Source of the DNA: Periconia sp. R9002
Lineage: Eukaryota; Ascomycota; Dothideomycetes; Pleosporales; Periconiaceae
Reading direction: 5' to 3'
DNA: 64,000 nucleotides
Assembly (NCBI GenBank): GCA_023627715.1
Contig: JAMAHW010000027.1
Coordinates: 1 to 64,000 of the forward strand
Shown here: positions 11,985-23,765 of the stretch, in pieces
Layout: each line of letters begins with the position of its first letter
Numbering within the stretch: position 1 is the stretch's first letter
The notes under the pieces: generated by a model
The model's input: the letters and a program-made list of their open reading frames with translations, nothing else
Database searches by the model: none
Told to the model about the DNA's origin: nothing
Translations under genes and position numbers: made by a program

Positions 11985-14900
11985 CTAAGCGCTCTTCTCG
12001 TGCTGAGTCGACACACGTTGCAAGGAGACAACTATAGAAGGTATTAGCATTGACCAAATATAAGGGGAAAATGGGGTGAATCTTACCGAAGTCTTCAAGC
12101 GAACGCTGCTTCTGGTCCTTCTTGGGCGACTTGCCGTGCATGAGGTTATCGAAGCCTTGGCTACCCTGGAGAAGGTAGTAGACACCGCCCATGACGCAGA
12201 AGACACCGAAAGAGAAAACCCAGATACGAACGACAGCGACGATGCTGGTAGGGCCACCAACGAACCATCCGAAGACACAGAAAAGTGTTGCAAGAATGTC
12301 AACAACAAGGATAGCGCCGCTGAGTTGCCAGGAAGGAATAGAAGACCAGAAAGGACCGTTGGCACGAGTGATGAAAATCAACCAGTTCTCGGTCAAAGAG
12401 ATCTCGAGGAAGAGAACCTCGTCGCGGACACCAAAGTTCTGAACGATACCACCACTGACACCTTGGCCAGCGGCATTAGGAAGGTCCTGGTAAGGAAACA
12501 TGGTGGTGAGGGTGATCCAGGTACCGACAGCAAGAATGACACCAAGCAAGACCGACATGCCCCAGAGCTTGGGAAGGTTCCACTTGACAGGAGTTTTGCT
12601 GAAAGGAGCGTTGTCGTAGGCAATGGCAAGAGTAGCAATATCAGCGAAAATAGCGATAAAGACAACGAGGTTGAGGTTGAGGGAGGTGTTCAAAATGGCA
12701 ATCCACAACCCCAGGAATATCTCTAGATGGATGGACAAGGCAATACGGTAGACAACGTACGCGTACATGCGGTGGAAGATCTGGCGGGAAGTCTTGAGAG
12801 CGTCGATAATAGCAGAGAGACCGGGGGCAAGGAAAACAATGTCAGCAGCAGATCGGGCAGCATCAGAAGCACCCTCGACCGCAATACCGGTATCGGCCTT
12901 CTTCAAGGAGGGAGCGTCATTGACACCGTCACCAGTCATAGCAACAAGATAACCACGCTGCTGCAGGATCTCAACGACGTTGTACTTGTGTTGGGGGAAG
13001 ACCTCAGCGAAACCGTCAGCAGCCTCGACAAAATCGTAGACCTCAGAACCAGGCATTTCACCGCCACCACCGAGACCAAGGCGCTCGGCGTTGTAGATGT
13101 TGGTACCAAGGCCGAGCTGACGGGAAGTCTCGCGCGCAATGCCAACAGCATCACCAGTCAACATCTTGACAGACAGACCAAGAGTCCTAGCTTCGTTGAC
13201 AGTACGGCCAGTATCGTGGCGGGGAGGGTCAGAGCAAGGCATGATGCCGAGGATCTCCCAGGCGTTGTTGCCACGCTTGCGAGCGACACCGAGAGAACGG
13301 AAACCACGGGTGGCAAACTCGGCGACCTTGTTCTTATAGGCCTCATCAACGGCCTCAGGGATGGGGTGGTCTTCCTCGACAGTCTTGAGCACGAAAAGAG
13401 GGGCGCCCTTGACACAGATGATGCGCTCGCCCTGGGGGGACTCCACGACTGCCTGGACCTTCTTGGAGACGGGATCGAAGGGGTGGAAGTCGATAACCTT
13501 GTACTTGGAAAGTACAGACTTGGCCTGTATGGTGGGTACAAAGTCAGCTTAACTCAACCAGGGGTGATACAATAAGTGATGAATGTCTCAATACACCATG
13601 CCACATGGTGTCTCGATAGTAAACGACTCTGTAACTGGAGTTCAACTTACGCGGGGGTAGTACTTGAGAGATTTGAGGAAGGCCTTGTCGATGGCGTCGA
13701 TACCTTTTTTTTTAGTTAGCAATACTGTGGGAGGATGGATCAATTGAAATTTCATACCCTTCTTCTTGCGGGAGGCAGCCAAGCACGCAGTAAGCATGAG
13801 GTCTTCGGGCTCAACGCCGGCGACCGTGTAGGGTTCGGCAAGAGAGAGCTTATTTTTTGTGAGGGTACCGGTCTTGTCAGAACAAAGGATTTCCACGCCA
13901 GCTAGAGACTCGATAGCGGAAAGTTTCTGGACAATAGCCTGCTTCTTGGCGAGATAAGCAGCACCGACAGCCATAGTAGTCGTAACGACGGCGGGAAGAC
14001 CGACAGGCACACCAATGATGGTGATGGCGAGGGTGAATTCTAGAATGTGGACGATGCCGTTGGAACGGTAGAAAGAGCTGACCCACACGACCAAAAGAGT
14101 GAAAACGACCAAGATAAGAAGAACCGTGCCAATGCCATTGAGAACCTCAGTGAAGTGGCCAGTTCCGGCAGAAGCGCTGGCGACCAAAGAGGCAGCCCGA
14201 CCGACAAAGGTAGAGTCACCGGTGGCGGTGATGACGACAAAAGCCTCACCACGCTTGACAGCGGAAGACTGGAAAACCTGGTCACCCTTGTGCTTGTCTA
14301 CAGCGAGAGACTCGCCGGTAATGGAAGATTGATCGACTTGGAGGAAAGCATCTTCAGTAACAATGCGACCATCGGCGGGGATAATGGTGCCTTCCTCGAC
14401 CTGAAGAATATCACCAGGGACGACTTCGGGAGCTTCGACTTCAGTGAGTTGACCGTCACGGAGAACGGTGGCCTTGAGGGCAAGCGTCTTCTTGAGCTCC
14501 GCCACAATGCTACCGGCCTGGAACTCCTGGATGAAACCAACACAGGCGTTGAGCAAGAGAAGACCACAAATGACACCAAAATCAACCCAGTCCTGAAGAC
14601 CGGCAGCCAAGATGGCGGCAGCTTCCATGACAAACTGGATAGGACCGACGAAAAACATGAGGAACTTGAGGACCAGATTCTCCTTGTCCTCTGTAGGCTG
14701 ATTAGCATATGCACGCATTACAATTGCCTTGCGCAGCGTAACATACCCTTCATTTGGTTGAGACCAAACTTCTTGCGACGATTGAGGACTTCGGCGTTGG
14801 TCAACCCGATGCGGGTGTCCGTCTGGAGCAATTCCTCAGGCACCACACGAGCCGCACCGGCAGCGGGGGCGCCCTCTTCTTCATCGTAATCGACTGCACC

Positions 14901-15151
14901 GTCCTGGGATTCCAAGTCGGCTATGAGACCGTCGATGTCTTCGTCTTCATCTTCCTCTAGGCCTACCACGGGCTTCTTCTCGTGGGTGGGGTCGGCGTAG
15001 GCCTTCTCGTTCTGCAATTGGGGGGGTTAACGGCGGTGGGGGTCAGAAATGGCGGGGGTAGGACTTACGATCTGTCCGCTAGTGTTCTGCGAGGGTTGTT
15101 AGCTCGAGGTCTGGGGGGCGGAGAGGCGGAACTTCTTACTTGAGCCATCAT
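11985..15151 (-). CDS. PMA1: Plasma-membrane H+-ATPase (P3A type)
   Basis: Seven exons (15151-15140, 15086-15069, 15011-14747, 14690-13758, 13703-13651, 13524-12087, 12031-11985) join to 921 residues, the usual Pma1 length. The pump exports protons with ATP and sets the membrane potential used by nutrient symporters. The N-terminus is acidic ([11 protein letters not shown]). Landmarks are the dephosphorylation loop TGES near 223, the phosphorylated aspartate of DKTGTLT near 370, [10 protein letters not shown], the hinge [20 protein letters not shown], and hydrophobic helices throughout. The last short exon restores the conserved regulatory tail ([12 protein letters not shown]), which in yeast is phosphorylated and relieves autoinhibition. 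Exons 1 and 2 are only 12 and 18 nt. The first codon may be either of two adjacent ATGs. Codon use is strongly C-biased, typical of a highly expressed gene, and this produces long spurious antisense frames. Confidence 0.95.
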
Positions 15152-15708
15152 GTCCAAGGTAGATTGCAAGACAACGAGATAGACGGGTATTTTGTCGAGG
15201 GCAAGCGGGAGCCCGGGCTTAAGTACTGCGATAGGGGCGAGTACCAAAAATTAAATCTTCTGGGCGCACACACAAAATTAGGCCAAGACGTCCAAGAGGT
15301 TGTTCGCGATGACTTGTTGACGCGCTATGGGATATGGGGAGCTCGGGCCACCAGGCCGTGCCTGCAATCCGCTGGCTACCAAGGTATGTAGCGACTTGCA
15401 CGTCGTCAACCACACCCAGCGCGCAGGGATGCATGATATCATGATGTTGAACGCTGGATACATTGGAAAAGGAAACCACGCTGCGTACCTTGGGAGGGCA
15501 ATGGAGAACGCAGACCCAGCCGCGTGTTGCAATTGAGTCCGTCTCGCCGTCGAGGGAGCACGAAGTACTGGTTGAGGAGAAGAGGGGGGAAGGGGGGGAG
15601 AGGGAGAGCAGGTCGGTCCAAAGTGCTGAGGTGACAACTCTCTGCTGGAATCGAGGACTCGGGACGGGGACAGCTTGTTATGTACTTATATCCCCTCGAC
15701 GGTACGAA

Positions 15709-15733
15709 ACAAGACAAGACAAGACAAGACAAG
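15709..15733. repeat. Tandem ACAAG pentamer, five copies
   Basis: Five exact head-to-tail copies of ACAAG lie about 560 bp upstream of the PMA1 start. It is a simple microsatellite, likely variable between isolates. Confidence 0.85.
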
Positions 15734-17758
15734 ATAGTCTACTACCTAGTTCCGAGAGACGACAGACTCCAGATAGGGCGCTAGGCCATGTTGGCCTCAG
15801 CGTCTGGTGATGGGAATGCATCACGGATAGTGGACCGTGGAGAGTGTAGCAAGTGTGGCATGGGTGGGCTGGCTACTGACCAGGTTTTTTTTTTCCCTTC
15901 TTTCTTTTCTTTTCTTTCCTATACCGAATGCCGCGCCAGAAAAAAAAAGGGACCATGACCTTAGCTACTTACTTACCTCTACTATACTCTCAGGTACCTA
16001 ACTCGACTAAGCATGCTCCTCTACTAAACATCTGACGTGACAGGCCGCCGGCGCCCACTGTTTACCTGTTTCTCTTCTCTGCGAGTTTGATAGTCACCCC
16101 CATCCCCCAACCCGTCCGTGTCAGTGCCGCGTTGTGTTTTACAGTCCTGATTCACGCTGAAGCGTTCTTGGCTGCCACCGAAGCCTTGCGCTCAAACCAC
16201 CGTCGTGTGCTTAGAGCCGCGACAATGGACAGCAGTTTGGACAACCTTCTTTGTCTCTTCACTTTTTCCACGCCTGTGTGCTGTGCCAATCCGTCCCAGT
16301 GCCGTATCACCGAGTTTGGCCTCACCCTTTCTCCCTTGGAGTAACCCCAGCCCTCCCTGCCCGCCAAGCATCTACATGGGCTTGGCATACTTGGTACGTT
16401 ACTACCGCCATGTTGCCTGCTGATCACCACTGCCGTGAACAGAAGCTGCACGCACGGCGACGGACCGGGGAAGCTTGCGTTCAGACGGCCCTTGTTGCGA
16501 AGGCGGCCGGCCCCAGGCCAGGCACAGACTCGACATGGCAAGCCAAGCCAAGGCCATAAAGAGGCACTTTCAGGCCCCGTCTCCACGACGACGCGTGAAA
16601 CGCCCACTCGAGTTGCGGGTTCGCCCGAGGCCCTGCTTCTGCTAACTGCGTGCAGGCAGTGGGCGCGGCTACTCTACCAATGTGTACCAAGTACAGCATC
16701 CGCCAAGGGTCCATAACTCCCACTTGTCGGTCTTGAGCCTCCAAAAGAGAAAACTCTGAAAGCCCTGCATTTCTTGTCCTCTCCACATTGCGCGAATTTC
16801 AGCTCTGGCGGCGGTGAGCTGGCAGGTTTCGGCACTCCTTCCTCTCCACCATTGGCAATATTACCATGGCGTAATGGCACAATCAATCCCTTGATAACTC
16901 AAGAGCGCGATTTTTGAATTTTTCAGGACAAGACTCTTGGCTGCTCCGAAGCGCGTACAAGGGGAGGAAATCCGTTTCGAATCGCCTCCGGTGCGTGAAA
17001 CTTTTGAAGCGTCACCCTTGGCCCTGTCGGCCGTTAACGTCGACGTCTCTCGCTAGGACCTACTTGCACGGAACGGCGGACGCAAACCACAGTACAGTGC
17101 AGACTGTGTGTGCAGTTGCAAGTACCTGAACCCGGACGCGACTCACTCGCTTGACGCTGGTGCTTCATAAATCAAACCCTGTGGCGCCGACAGGGCGTTT
17201 CTGCCTGAGGCACCCAGGTAGAGATGGACGAATGGCTTGGATGCCCTCGTTCAAGGGGCGCGACGGCTTTTTCTTTTTCTTGTGTGCAGTTGAATTCGCA
17301 TCATTCATGATGAGGATACCTATTGAATAGGTACATGTAGGATCACTTATGTATGGTGGGAGGAAAAGGCGGAGGGGGTGTGGTGGGGACCCCCACACAG
17401 AATGCCCGTACGTACAGATGCTGCAGAGATATTGCGTAGGCTCGATACAGTAAGAAGCATCTTGGGACGAATGCCAAGGACCAATCAACGACCGTTTTGT
17501 TTCATCCCACAGTTACGTTGCATGAATATCCGGATGGAGATGCGCCAAGCCCGTCGCATCGCACAGTGGCGTTCTGAAGGATGATGAACGGGCACACGGA
17601 CGCAGATCAATCGATGCGCTTGTCTGCAAGCTGCACCTCGGGGCTCGTACGTACTGTACATGTCATGTGTACCTACTGTCGGTCTTCCTTTGAAGTTGGT
17701 AGGCAGAAGATGTGATGCGTCCTAGATACCTACATACCTAGGTAGGTAGTCAATTATG

Positions 17759-17780
17759 TAACCAACTACCCAGTTGGTTA
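17759..17780. repeat. Perfect 9-bp inverted repeat
   Basis: TAACCAACT and AGTTGGTTA flank a four-base ACCC loop, forming an exact stem. It follows directly on a region of TACCTA/TAGGTA repeats. No adjacent gene is close enough for a terminator call. Confidence 0.7.
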
Positions 17781-19058
17781 GCACAAGACCAAAAGGACAA
17801 TGGCTGGCCCCGTCGACGCACGGGCCCTGCCGCTAGTACCTTTCCTTTCCTTTTTTGTCATGGCACATCTTCGCCGCAAAGATAAGCGAAAAGGTGTAGC
17901 ACTTGTTTGAGACGCCTTCTCCCTCGAGCCTTTGGAAACCCTCGTGGCGCAAAATGGAAAGCAAAGCCATCCATGATGAGCCTTCAAAGACACATTTCCA
18001 TCCATTCATATTTGGCACATACATGCATATGTAGGTACCTATCTACACACCCTGGAACTGCTTGGCGTGTCACGCTCCGCGAATCAATCCCACCTGGAAG
18101 GCCCTTCTAGTCGACTCGTCATCTCCGAAAACCACCATCCAACCTGTGATGATCGTCACAACCAGATTCATAATTATTGACAGTTGATATTTCCTGCCGT
18201 CATTTCAATAGCGGGGCCCCACCCCCTTTCATGCTAACATCAATTACCATGCCTAGCAACAAACAAATAGGTATCCAAACTCTTACCAAGGTCCGAAGAG
18301 AATGGGTTCAACAATACCGACACTATCATCTACCGTTGCCATAGACTTACCTATGTAGACACCACCCTACGTTAACATGATCTGGAACATTTCCGGTTTC
18401 TGGGCGCGCGCCGCGCTCTGCTGTGCTTTCATAAATCGCGCACCGGTGTGCAGCGCAGAGGCGCTGATTCGGTTCCGTCTCCTATGGGAATCTTGGCTCT
18501 GCTTCACAGTCCAATTTCCTCTGTTCAGTGACGGTTGTTTCTTCTGAACATTGAGTAACTAGTCAATCTCTCGCCTCTTCTAGGCACCGTTTCAGAGTCG
18601 TCGGAACTTTTGAGCGATCCCCCACCATCCACCTTCGAGAATCCAAACCCCCCGCCGCTTCAACCACCTCATCACACACTCCGAGTGTCTCAGCTCAGCA
18701 TCCATCCAACGGCACGTGTAGAGTGGGATTTTCCCGCCAAGGCCGGTGAAGCACTTGACCCCGTGAGACCCACTCGTCAACCGCTCATCAATATAGCCCG
18801 CACTCTTGGCGTGGGCTCGGCGAGGGTGATCCGCCTGAACACAACAGAACCTGCCAATCCTACGCTCCGAAGCTTAGCATTTTCGTCCTTCCTCGCCGCT
18901 GTCCATGACACTTTGTGATTTGGATCTGTGACTTTAATTCCTGGACCTGGGAAATAAGAACATTTGAAAAACAAGCAATACGACTCGGCGCAGCTTCACC
19001 ATCTTGGCCGTGCCTGGAACAGGTTGGAGACTCGTCTTTGCTGTTTTGCATCTCCAAG

Positions 19059-19084
19059 ATGCATGCATGCATGCATGCATGCAT
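19059..19084. repeat. Tandem ATGC microsatellite
   Basis: Six and a half exact copies of ATGC occupy 26 bp. The unit is self-complementary as a tandem array, so both strands read alike and it can form cruciform DNA. Confidence 0.85.
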
Positions 19085-20259
19085 TGTACAATCTATCAAT
19101 TCATGTGCGTAGGCATTTTACCCCGGGTCCTCCGACGGGCATGCGGATCCATTGCCATTCCATTGCCGTGGGGAAACTGTCCAGTTGATCCACAATCGAG
19201 TACCGGGCTTGACTATCTCTCTCCCAGATCCTAATTAAGGCGCATGGCACTCTGCCTCACTTTGCTCATCCAGCATTATCAATCAATTCTTTGCTGCGTT
19301 GGCCAACACATTTCATTCTTAATGCTGCTGGAGTGCATATTTGGCCTCGAAAAAACTGTGCCCAAGATCATTTGATTTGGTTCCCAATATCACGACAGGG
19401 TCCTTATCTTTACCCCAGATGTAATGCCACCATCCGGCCATGCCTGCGTATCTGGGGGAGGCAGTGCTCCTGCACGTCACATAGCTTCCCTCCGACTATC
19501 AGACAATATCCACCAAACCCCCATGTTGTACATGTGACAGGCTACACGCTGACATTCCCCACTTGGGCAGCACTCGGTGGACTTGGTTTGAGAGGCCCAA
19601 AGGAAGCATGAATGCCCTATCCACCTTTCAATGCTTGGTAATGGTGGTTAAGAAGGCTGTTGCAAGCCACGGTAAAACGCAAGGGTAGGTCGAAAAGCTT
19701 AGCTGTATCAAATTTGACATAGTCCTTGTCAATAGTTGATAGCAGGTGCGCCAAAATCACTTCCCGGTATTCAACGTCCTTTGGACTCCTTTCGTTTGGG
19801 AGGACTGTTTCCGCTCTTCACACGATGTGATGGAGCTCTATGTCAATGTTCTTATGTATGCTGGTAACAATACCATGTATATGACAATTCATAGCTGGTG
19901 TCTAAATGATCAATCGAAGGTAGGCAGTGGAACGGGTGATCTACAATATCTGTGATGCGTAGCTGCATGCATAGCTTCGGTATACCATGCTTTTGTATAA
20001 ACTCGACAGTCAATGCACGCACGTGATTAAATTTTTCATTTTTTGTTGTATTGATTTGATCGTAATAGAGATAGATCCGTGAAGGCTTCATCGCGTTGGT
20101 GACGATTACAGTTGGCGAGGACAGGACATGTGAAGCCACTACAAAATACCGAGCTGGGACGAGCCGTAGTGGGACTGATACATTATCACCTCTGTTATTT
20201 TGATGCGCATAAAAATCAATACATCAGAAACCCACGCCCGTAGCCCAGCGTAAAAAACA

Positions 20260-20915
20260 TCATCTCCCTCTCCTCCGGGGATCTCGACTGCTGTCATATG
20301 TTGTTCCACCGGCGCTCGCTAGTATAGCAAAGTATATTAGTTATGCTCCCTTGCCCGAGCGCTTCGATTCATACCTTTCATGACATCGTCAGTGCTTGCA
20401 CTACGTGCAGGTGGCTCGTTTATATTTCCCCCCACTATGTCCAGATGTGGTCGCTTAGCTGCTGTTGCAACATCCTGTTGTTTTTGCACTGGGGTTGCTC
20501 CGTTCTGCAGTGTCGATGGGGAGAGGTCGAACGACCCGAATTTGACATGGGGATCACGATTGCTCCCACGGCTGACGGCCTCGGCCTCGTTCTCCAGATT
20601 TGCACGTATGATACGATAAATATTCCTGGCCTCTTCCGGAAGTTCCCCTTGTATCGAGGGCCGGTCGGTGTTTTTTCGAGCTCCTCCCAGCGGTAAGAAA
20701 TCAAACGCCGAGCTTGCTTGATCTGGACGTTGTGCAGAGCGAGTCGCAGTTTCAAGAGATGAAGGTTGGTGTGCAACATGAGTGTAAACACCGATGCCTT
20801 TGAGAGCATGGTGGTTCGGGTGTGCCGTTTGAGAGGGACGCTTGAAAAGGTCAATGAGCTCACTGTTTAGGCGGTTTCTGCGCGAAGCTGCCACGTCTGG
20901 CGGAAGAGGAGCCAT
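20260..20915 (-). CDS. Hypothetical protein, about 199 residues
   Basis: The first exon runs from 20915 to 20375. A 56-nt intron (20374-20319) with GTATGA donor, ACTAAT branch and TAG acceptor then leads to a short last exon ending at 20260, giving 199 residues ending YDSSRDPRRRGR. If the intron is retained, translation stops at 20337 after 192 residues. I do not recognise the protein. It starts MAPLPPDVAASRRNRLNSEL, is polar and mostly unstructured, and has one helical stretch (EEARNIYRIIRANLENEAEAV). There is no signal peptide, membrane segment or catalytic motif. It diverges from the short-chain dehydrogenase with 600 bp between start codons. Confidence 0.55.
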
Positions 20916-21515
20916 GTGGAAATTGAAGTCTGCTCAACCAGAAGATTGTTAAATGGATCATTAGCCGGTGTGAGAGATCGATAGCAAGATCAACTCTAAT
21001 TATCGTGAATAATAGTGGGATGGTGGTTGGGTTTGCCAACTGCAGCTAATAGGTACATGTACCCCACAAATAAGCACCTAATCTAGTCTACAGAGGTAAC
21101 GTTGGCTACCCCACCAAACCCGCGAAGGACACGGAGAGGGAACACAACATCGCACATCAACTATTCTTAGCAGCCCGCAAGTGCATCAGGACCAAAGATG
21201 TCATGACCATCGCTGGCGCAAGGTCCCCATATATTCCAGTGCTTTGTGCACGCCCGTCTCATTCAAACTTGGTGTATATAGAGCAAACGCTAGCCCAGAC
21301 CAACCTGGACCACTCCTTTAGTCTACCTATCAACGCGTCATGGCGAGCTCACCAAATAATGCAGCGGCTACTTTCTTTTGATAACAAGGCATGCACCAAA
21401 CAGTCCGCCCTACTCATTGAAATGCGTCATTAATCTCTACACCTAATATCCTCAAAGTTGTATTTAGCCACCCAGTTGCTCCCTATGTCCTTCTGTTAAA
21501 CCAGCTGCACTCTTC
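20916..21515. other. Divergent intergenic region (hypothetical gene / SDR)
   Basis: This is the shared upstream region of the minus-strand hypothetical gene and the plus-strand dehydrogenase. I see no coding exon and no distinctive operator in it. Confidence 0.5.
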
Positions 21516-22731
21516 ATGAAGCTCTTGCCTACCCCGTTCATGCGTCTGTCGTTGAATCAACTATCTCGAAAGCCCTTACCAAGGACTCCAAGAATTCGCT
21601 TCTTCACAACGAGCCCTATTCCCAGAATGCAAAGCATAAACAACACCATAGCTGAAAATCTCGGCAAGGTCGTGTCGAATGCACACGCCTTCGCTCCAGA
21701 GGATTCTCAATTCTCCCTCGAGGATGTTCCCGATCTCTCCGGAAAAGTTGCAGTCATAACGGGTAAGTAAAGTTCGAAAATCAATAAGGGAAAGCGAGAG
21801 GGTTGCCGCTAATTCGGCGATAGGCGGCTCTGAGGGAATTGGATATGGGTGCACGCACACGCTTCTTACACACAACATCTCCAAGCTCTTCGTACTGTCA
21901 ATAACAGAACAAGAACTCGTCGACGACGCAATCAATGCTATCAAGAAGGAACTTGGCGAAGAAATTGCCAATAGGGTTCACTGGATCCATTGTGACCTCT
22001 CGGACTGGGAAGCCACGGCCAAAACGGCTTTTGATATTTCCTCCAAAACAAACAGACTCGACATTCTCATCAACAACGCCGGCCGCGGTATCATGACTGC
22101 CCAGCTTGCGAAGAATGGCGTTGATCTCCACATGGCTTCCAACCACATGGGCCACGTGGTTTTGACCTCACACCTTTTGCCTCTGCTCAAAGACACCTCC
22201 AAGAAAGGAGACAAAGTGCGCATCGTTAACTTGGCTAGCAATGCGCATGAGAGTGCGCCCAAGGAGACGAGATTTGAGAGCGTCGAAGAGTTAAACAACG
22301 ACTATGGGCCACAAAAACAATATGGACGATCGAAGTTGGCGGCCATTCTATACTCAAAATATTTGAATAGGCACCTCACTAGCCAGCATCCAAATATATT
22401 GGTCAATGCCACGCATCCCGGCGTGGTAGAGACACGGCAGTCTGCAGAGCTGATCCATGAGGCCTATCCGCTTGGCGGATATGCTATGAGTGTTGGACTG
22501 GCGCCTTTCAAGAAGACTCAATTTGAGGGTGCGGTTTCAACCATGTTTGCGTCAACAACAACCGAGAAGAGCGGTCAGTATATCTGCCCCCCTGCAATCG
22601 TAGAGAAAGGAAGCGACATGGCGAATGATGACGAGTTGGGTGAACGATTGATGGACCTGACGAGGAAGACGGTGAAGGAGAGGACGGCTAGTTCGAGCGT
22701 AGAGAAGGGATGTCCATTCAAGGATTTTTAA
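21516..22731 (+). CDS. Short-chain dehydrogenase/reductase, retinol-dehydrogenase-like
   Basis: Exons 21516-21762 and 21824-22731 encode 384 residues. The intron splits the second residue of the cofactor motif TGGSEGIG (residues 82-89), which marks an NAD(P)-binding Rossmann fold. Further SDR signatures are LDILINNAGRG, the NHMGHVVLT helix and the catalytic YGRSK pair, with VNATHPGVVETR after it. The layout matches the WW-domain-oxidoreductase/retinol dehydrogenase branch of SDRs without a WW domain. The first 38 residues are basic and hydroxylated and contain RFFTTSPIPRM, a plausible mitochondrial presequence; an internal Met at 39 could give a cytosolic form. The substrate is unknown. Confidence 0.87.
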
Positions 22732-23765
22732 GAGTGGACCGAGCCACATTATTAGGAGAAATGAAACGAAATTATACTATACATCAAAAGAAAAAGAATA
22801 TTCGAGTTTGATAGATGGGATTGCAAGCACCAAAAAAAAAACTCACATGGACGTTTTGGCGCTGGGAAGTGGTCATGGTTTCAATATATCATGCATACGT
22901 TTCTGTTAGCGTCCCGTAGCAACAATCTTGCCTGCTTTGAGTGCAACAAATCAAACTCCAGTTCAATCTGTAAAAAATCCTTGGTTGAACTATTAGGAGG
23001 GGTTTTACCTCGACAAGAATAAGGTTTAAAAGTAAGAAACTAAAGAAGGCGGGCCACCTTGAATACAAAACAAAAATCTCAAAAAAGAAAGTCAAGGGCG
23101 TTATGTGAGACTAAGTGTCGTAGTTCTAGGTGACTAGACTAGTCCGTCCATATGGTGTTCAATCTCTACGAATGGTCAATGCCTACTATGGCAAACGCAA
23201 ATGCAAGCAAAAGACAAGCTAAAGATGAACAGGCTTATACAATGTACTGATTCTCAATCTGTCTGTTCAATTGGGGGGAGAGGGGGGGGAGGGTCGATGA
23301 TTTATGATATAAGATGAATATTGGCTGAAGGATAAGGGAAGGAGTGCGACGACTGTAGGTTGATAGCATCAATCACTCTCTCTTATAATCAAAAGGAAGC
23401 CCCATTCTGCGCGCACAGAGTATGCACGCATCTTACCCACAGAAAAGGTAATAGAAAAAATGAATAATGAAGTGTTACTGCGTCTTGTCATAATGGATAG
23501 TCGTCCTGCAATACCTTTAATCGTACTCAAGCTGAACCGGGAAGAGGAGGTGGGAAGCGTTGTTATAATGTCCTGATATATGCAATTGACGGTTGTCCCA
23601 ATCATCAGTCATTCTGCCTTTTACTACTGAAATAATGATTCCAAGTCATTTTCAGGCTATCTACATTGGTATACGTGTAGAGTGATCCGATATAGATCGT
23701 CCGAATACTCTTCACAGTATGGGATCATAAAGGGCATTATCACATACACTGTTTTAGATGCCGAT
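22732..23765. other. Convergent intergenic region
   Basis: This stretch separates the 3' ends of the dehydrogenase and the first large F-box gene. It is AT-rich with an A9 run near 22834 and a G-rich purine run near 23272-23292. I find no gene. Confidence 0.55.

Larger units (their letters stand above)
15152..20259. other. Five-kilobase gene-poor stretch upstream of PMA1
   Basis: No frame here shows a recognisable domain, good splice structure or homologue I know. The part next to PMA1 is pyrimidine-rich on the + strand around 15885-15920. Scattered TACCTACC/GGTAGG words, three microsatellites or hairpins (listed separately) and several frames of 60-150 codons without family features occur. 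It probably holds the PMA1 promoter and long 5' leader, and possibly unrecognised non-coding transcripts. Confidence 0.55.

Noticed and set aside
12076..13575. Long plus-strand open frames opposite PMA1 (also 14047-14889)
   Set aside because: They are antisense shadows created by the strong codon bias of PMA1; their composition (rich in D, G, T, N) follows from the sense codons and no family matches.
16962..16990. TTTCGAATC and similar words that resemble a tRNA B box (also near 31070 and 42180)
   Set aside because: The flanking bases do not form a T-arm, and no A box or acceptor stem is found at the right distance.
19852..20139. Minus-strand 95-codon frame (MASHVLSSPTVIVTNAM...)
   Set aside because: It reads somewhat like protein but has no recognised family, no introns and no context; not enough to call a gene.
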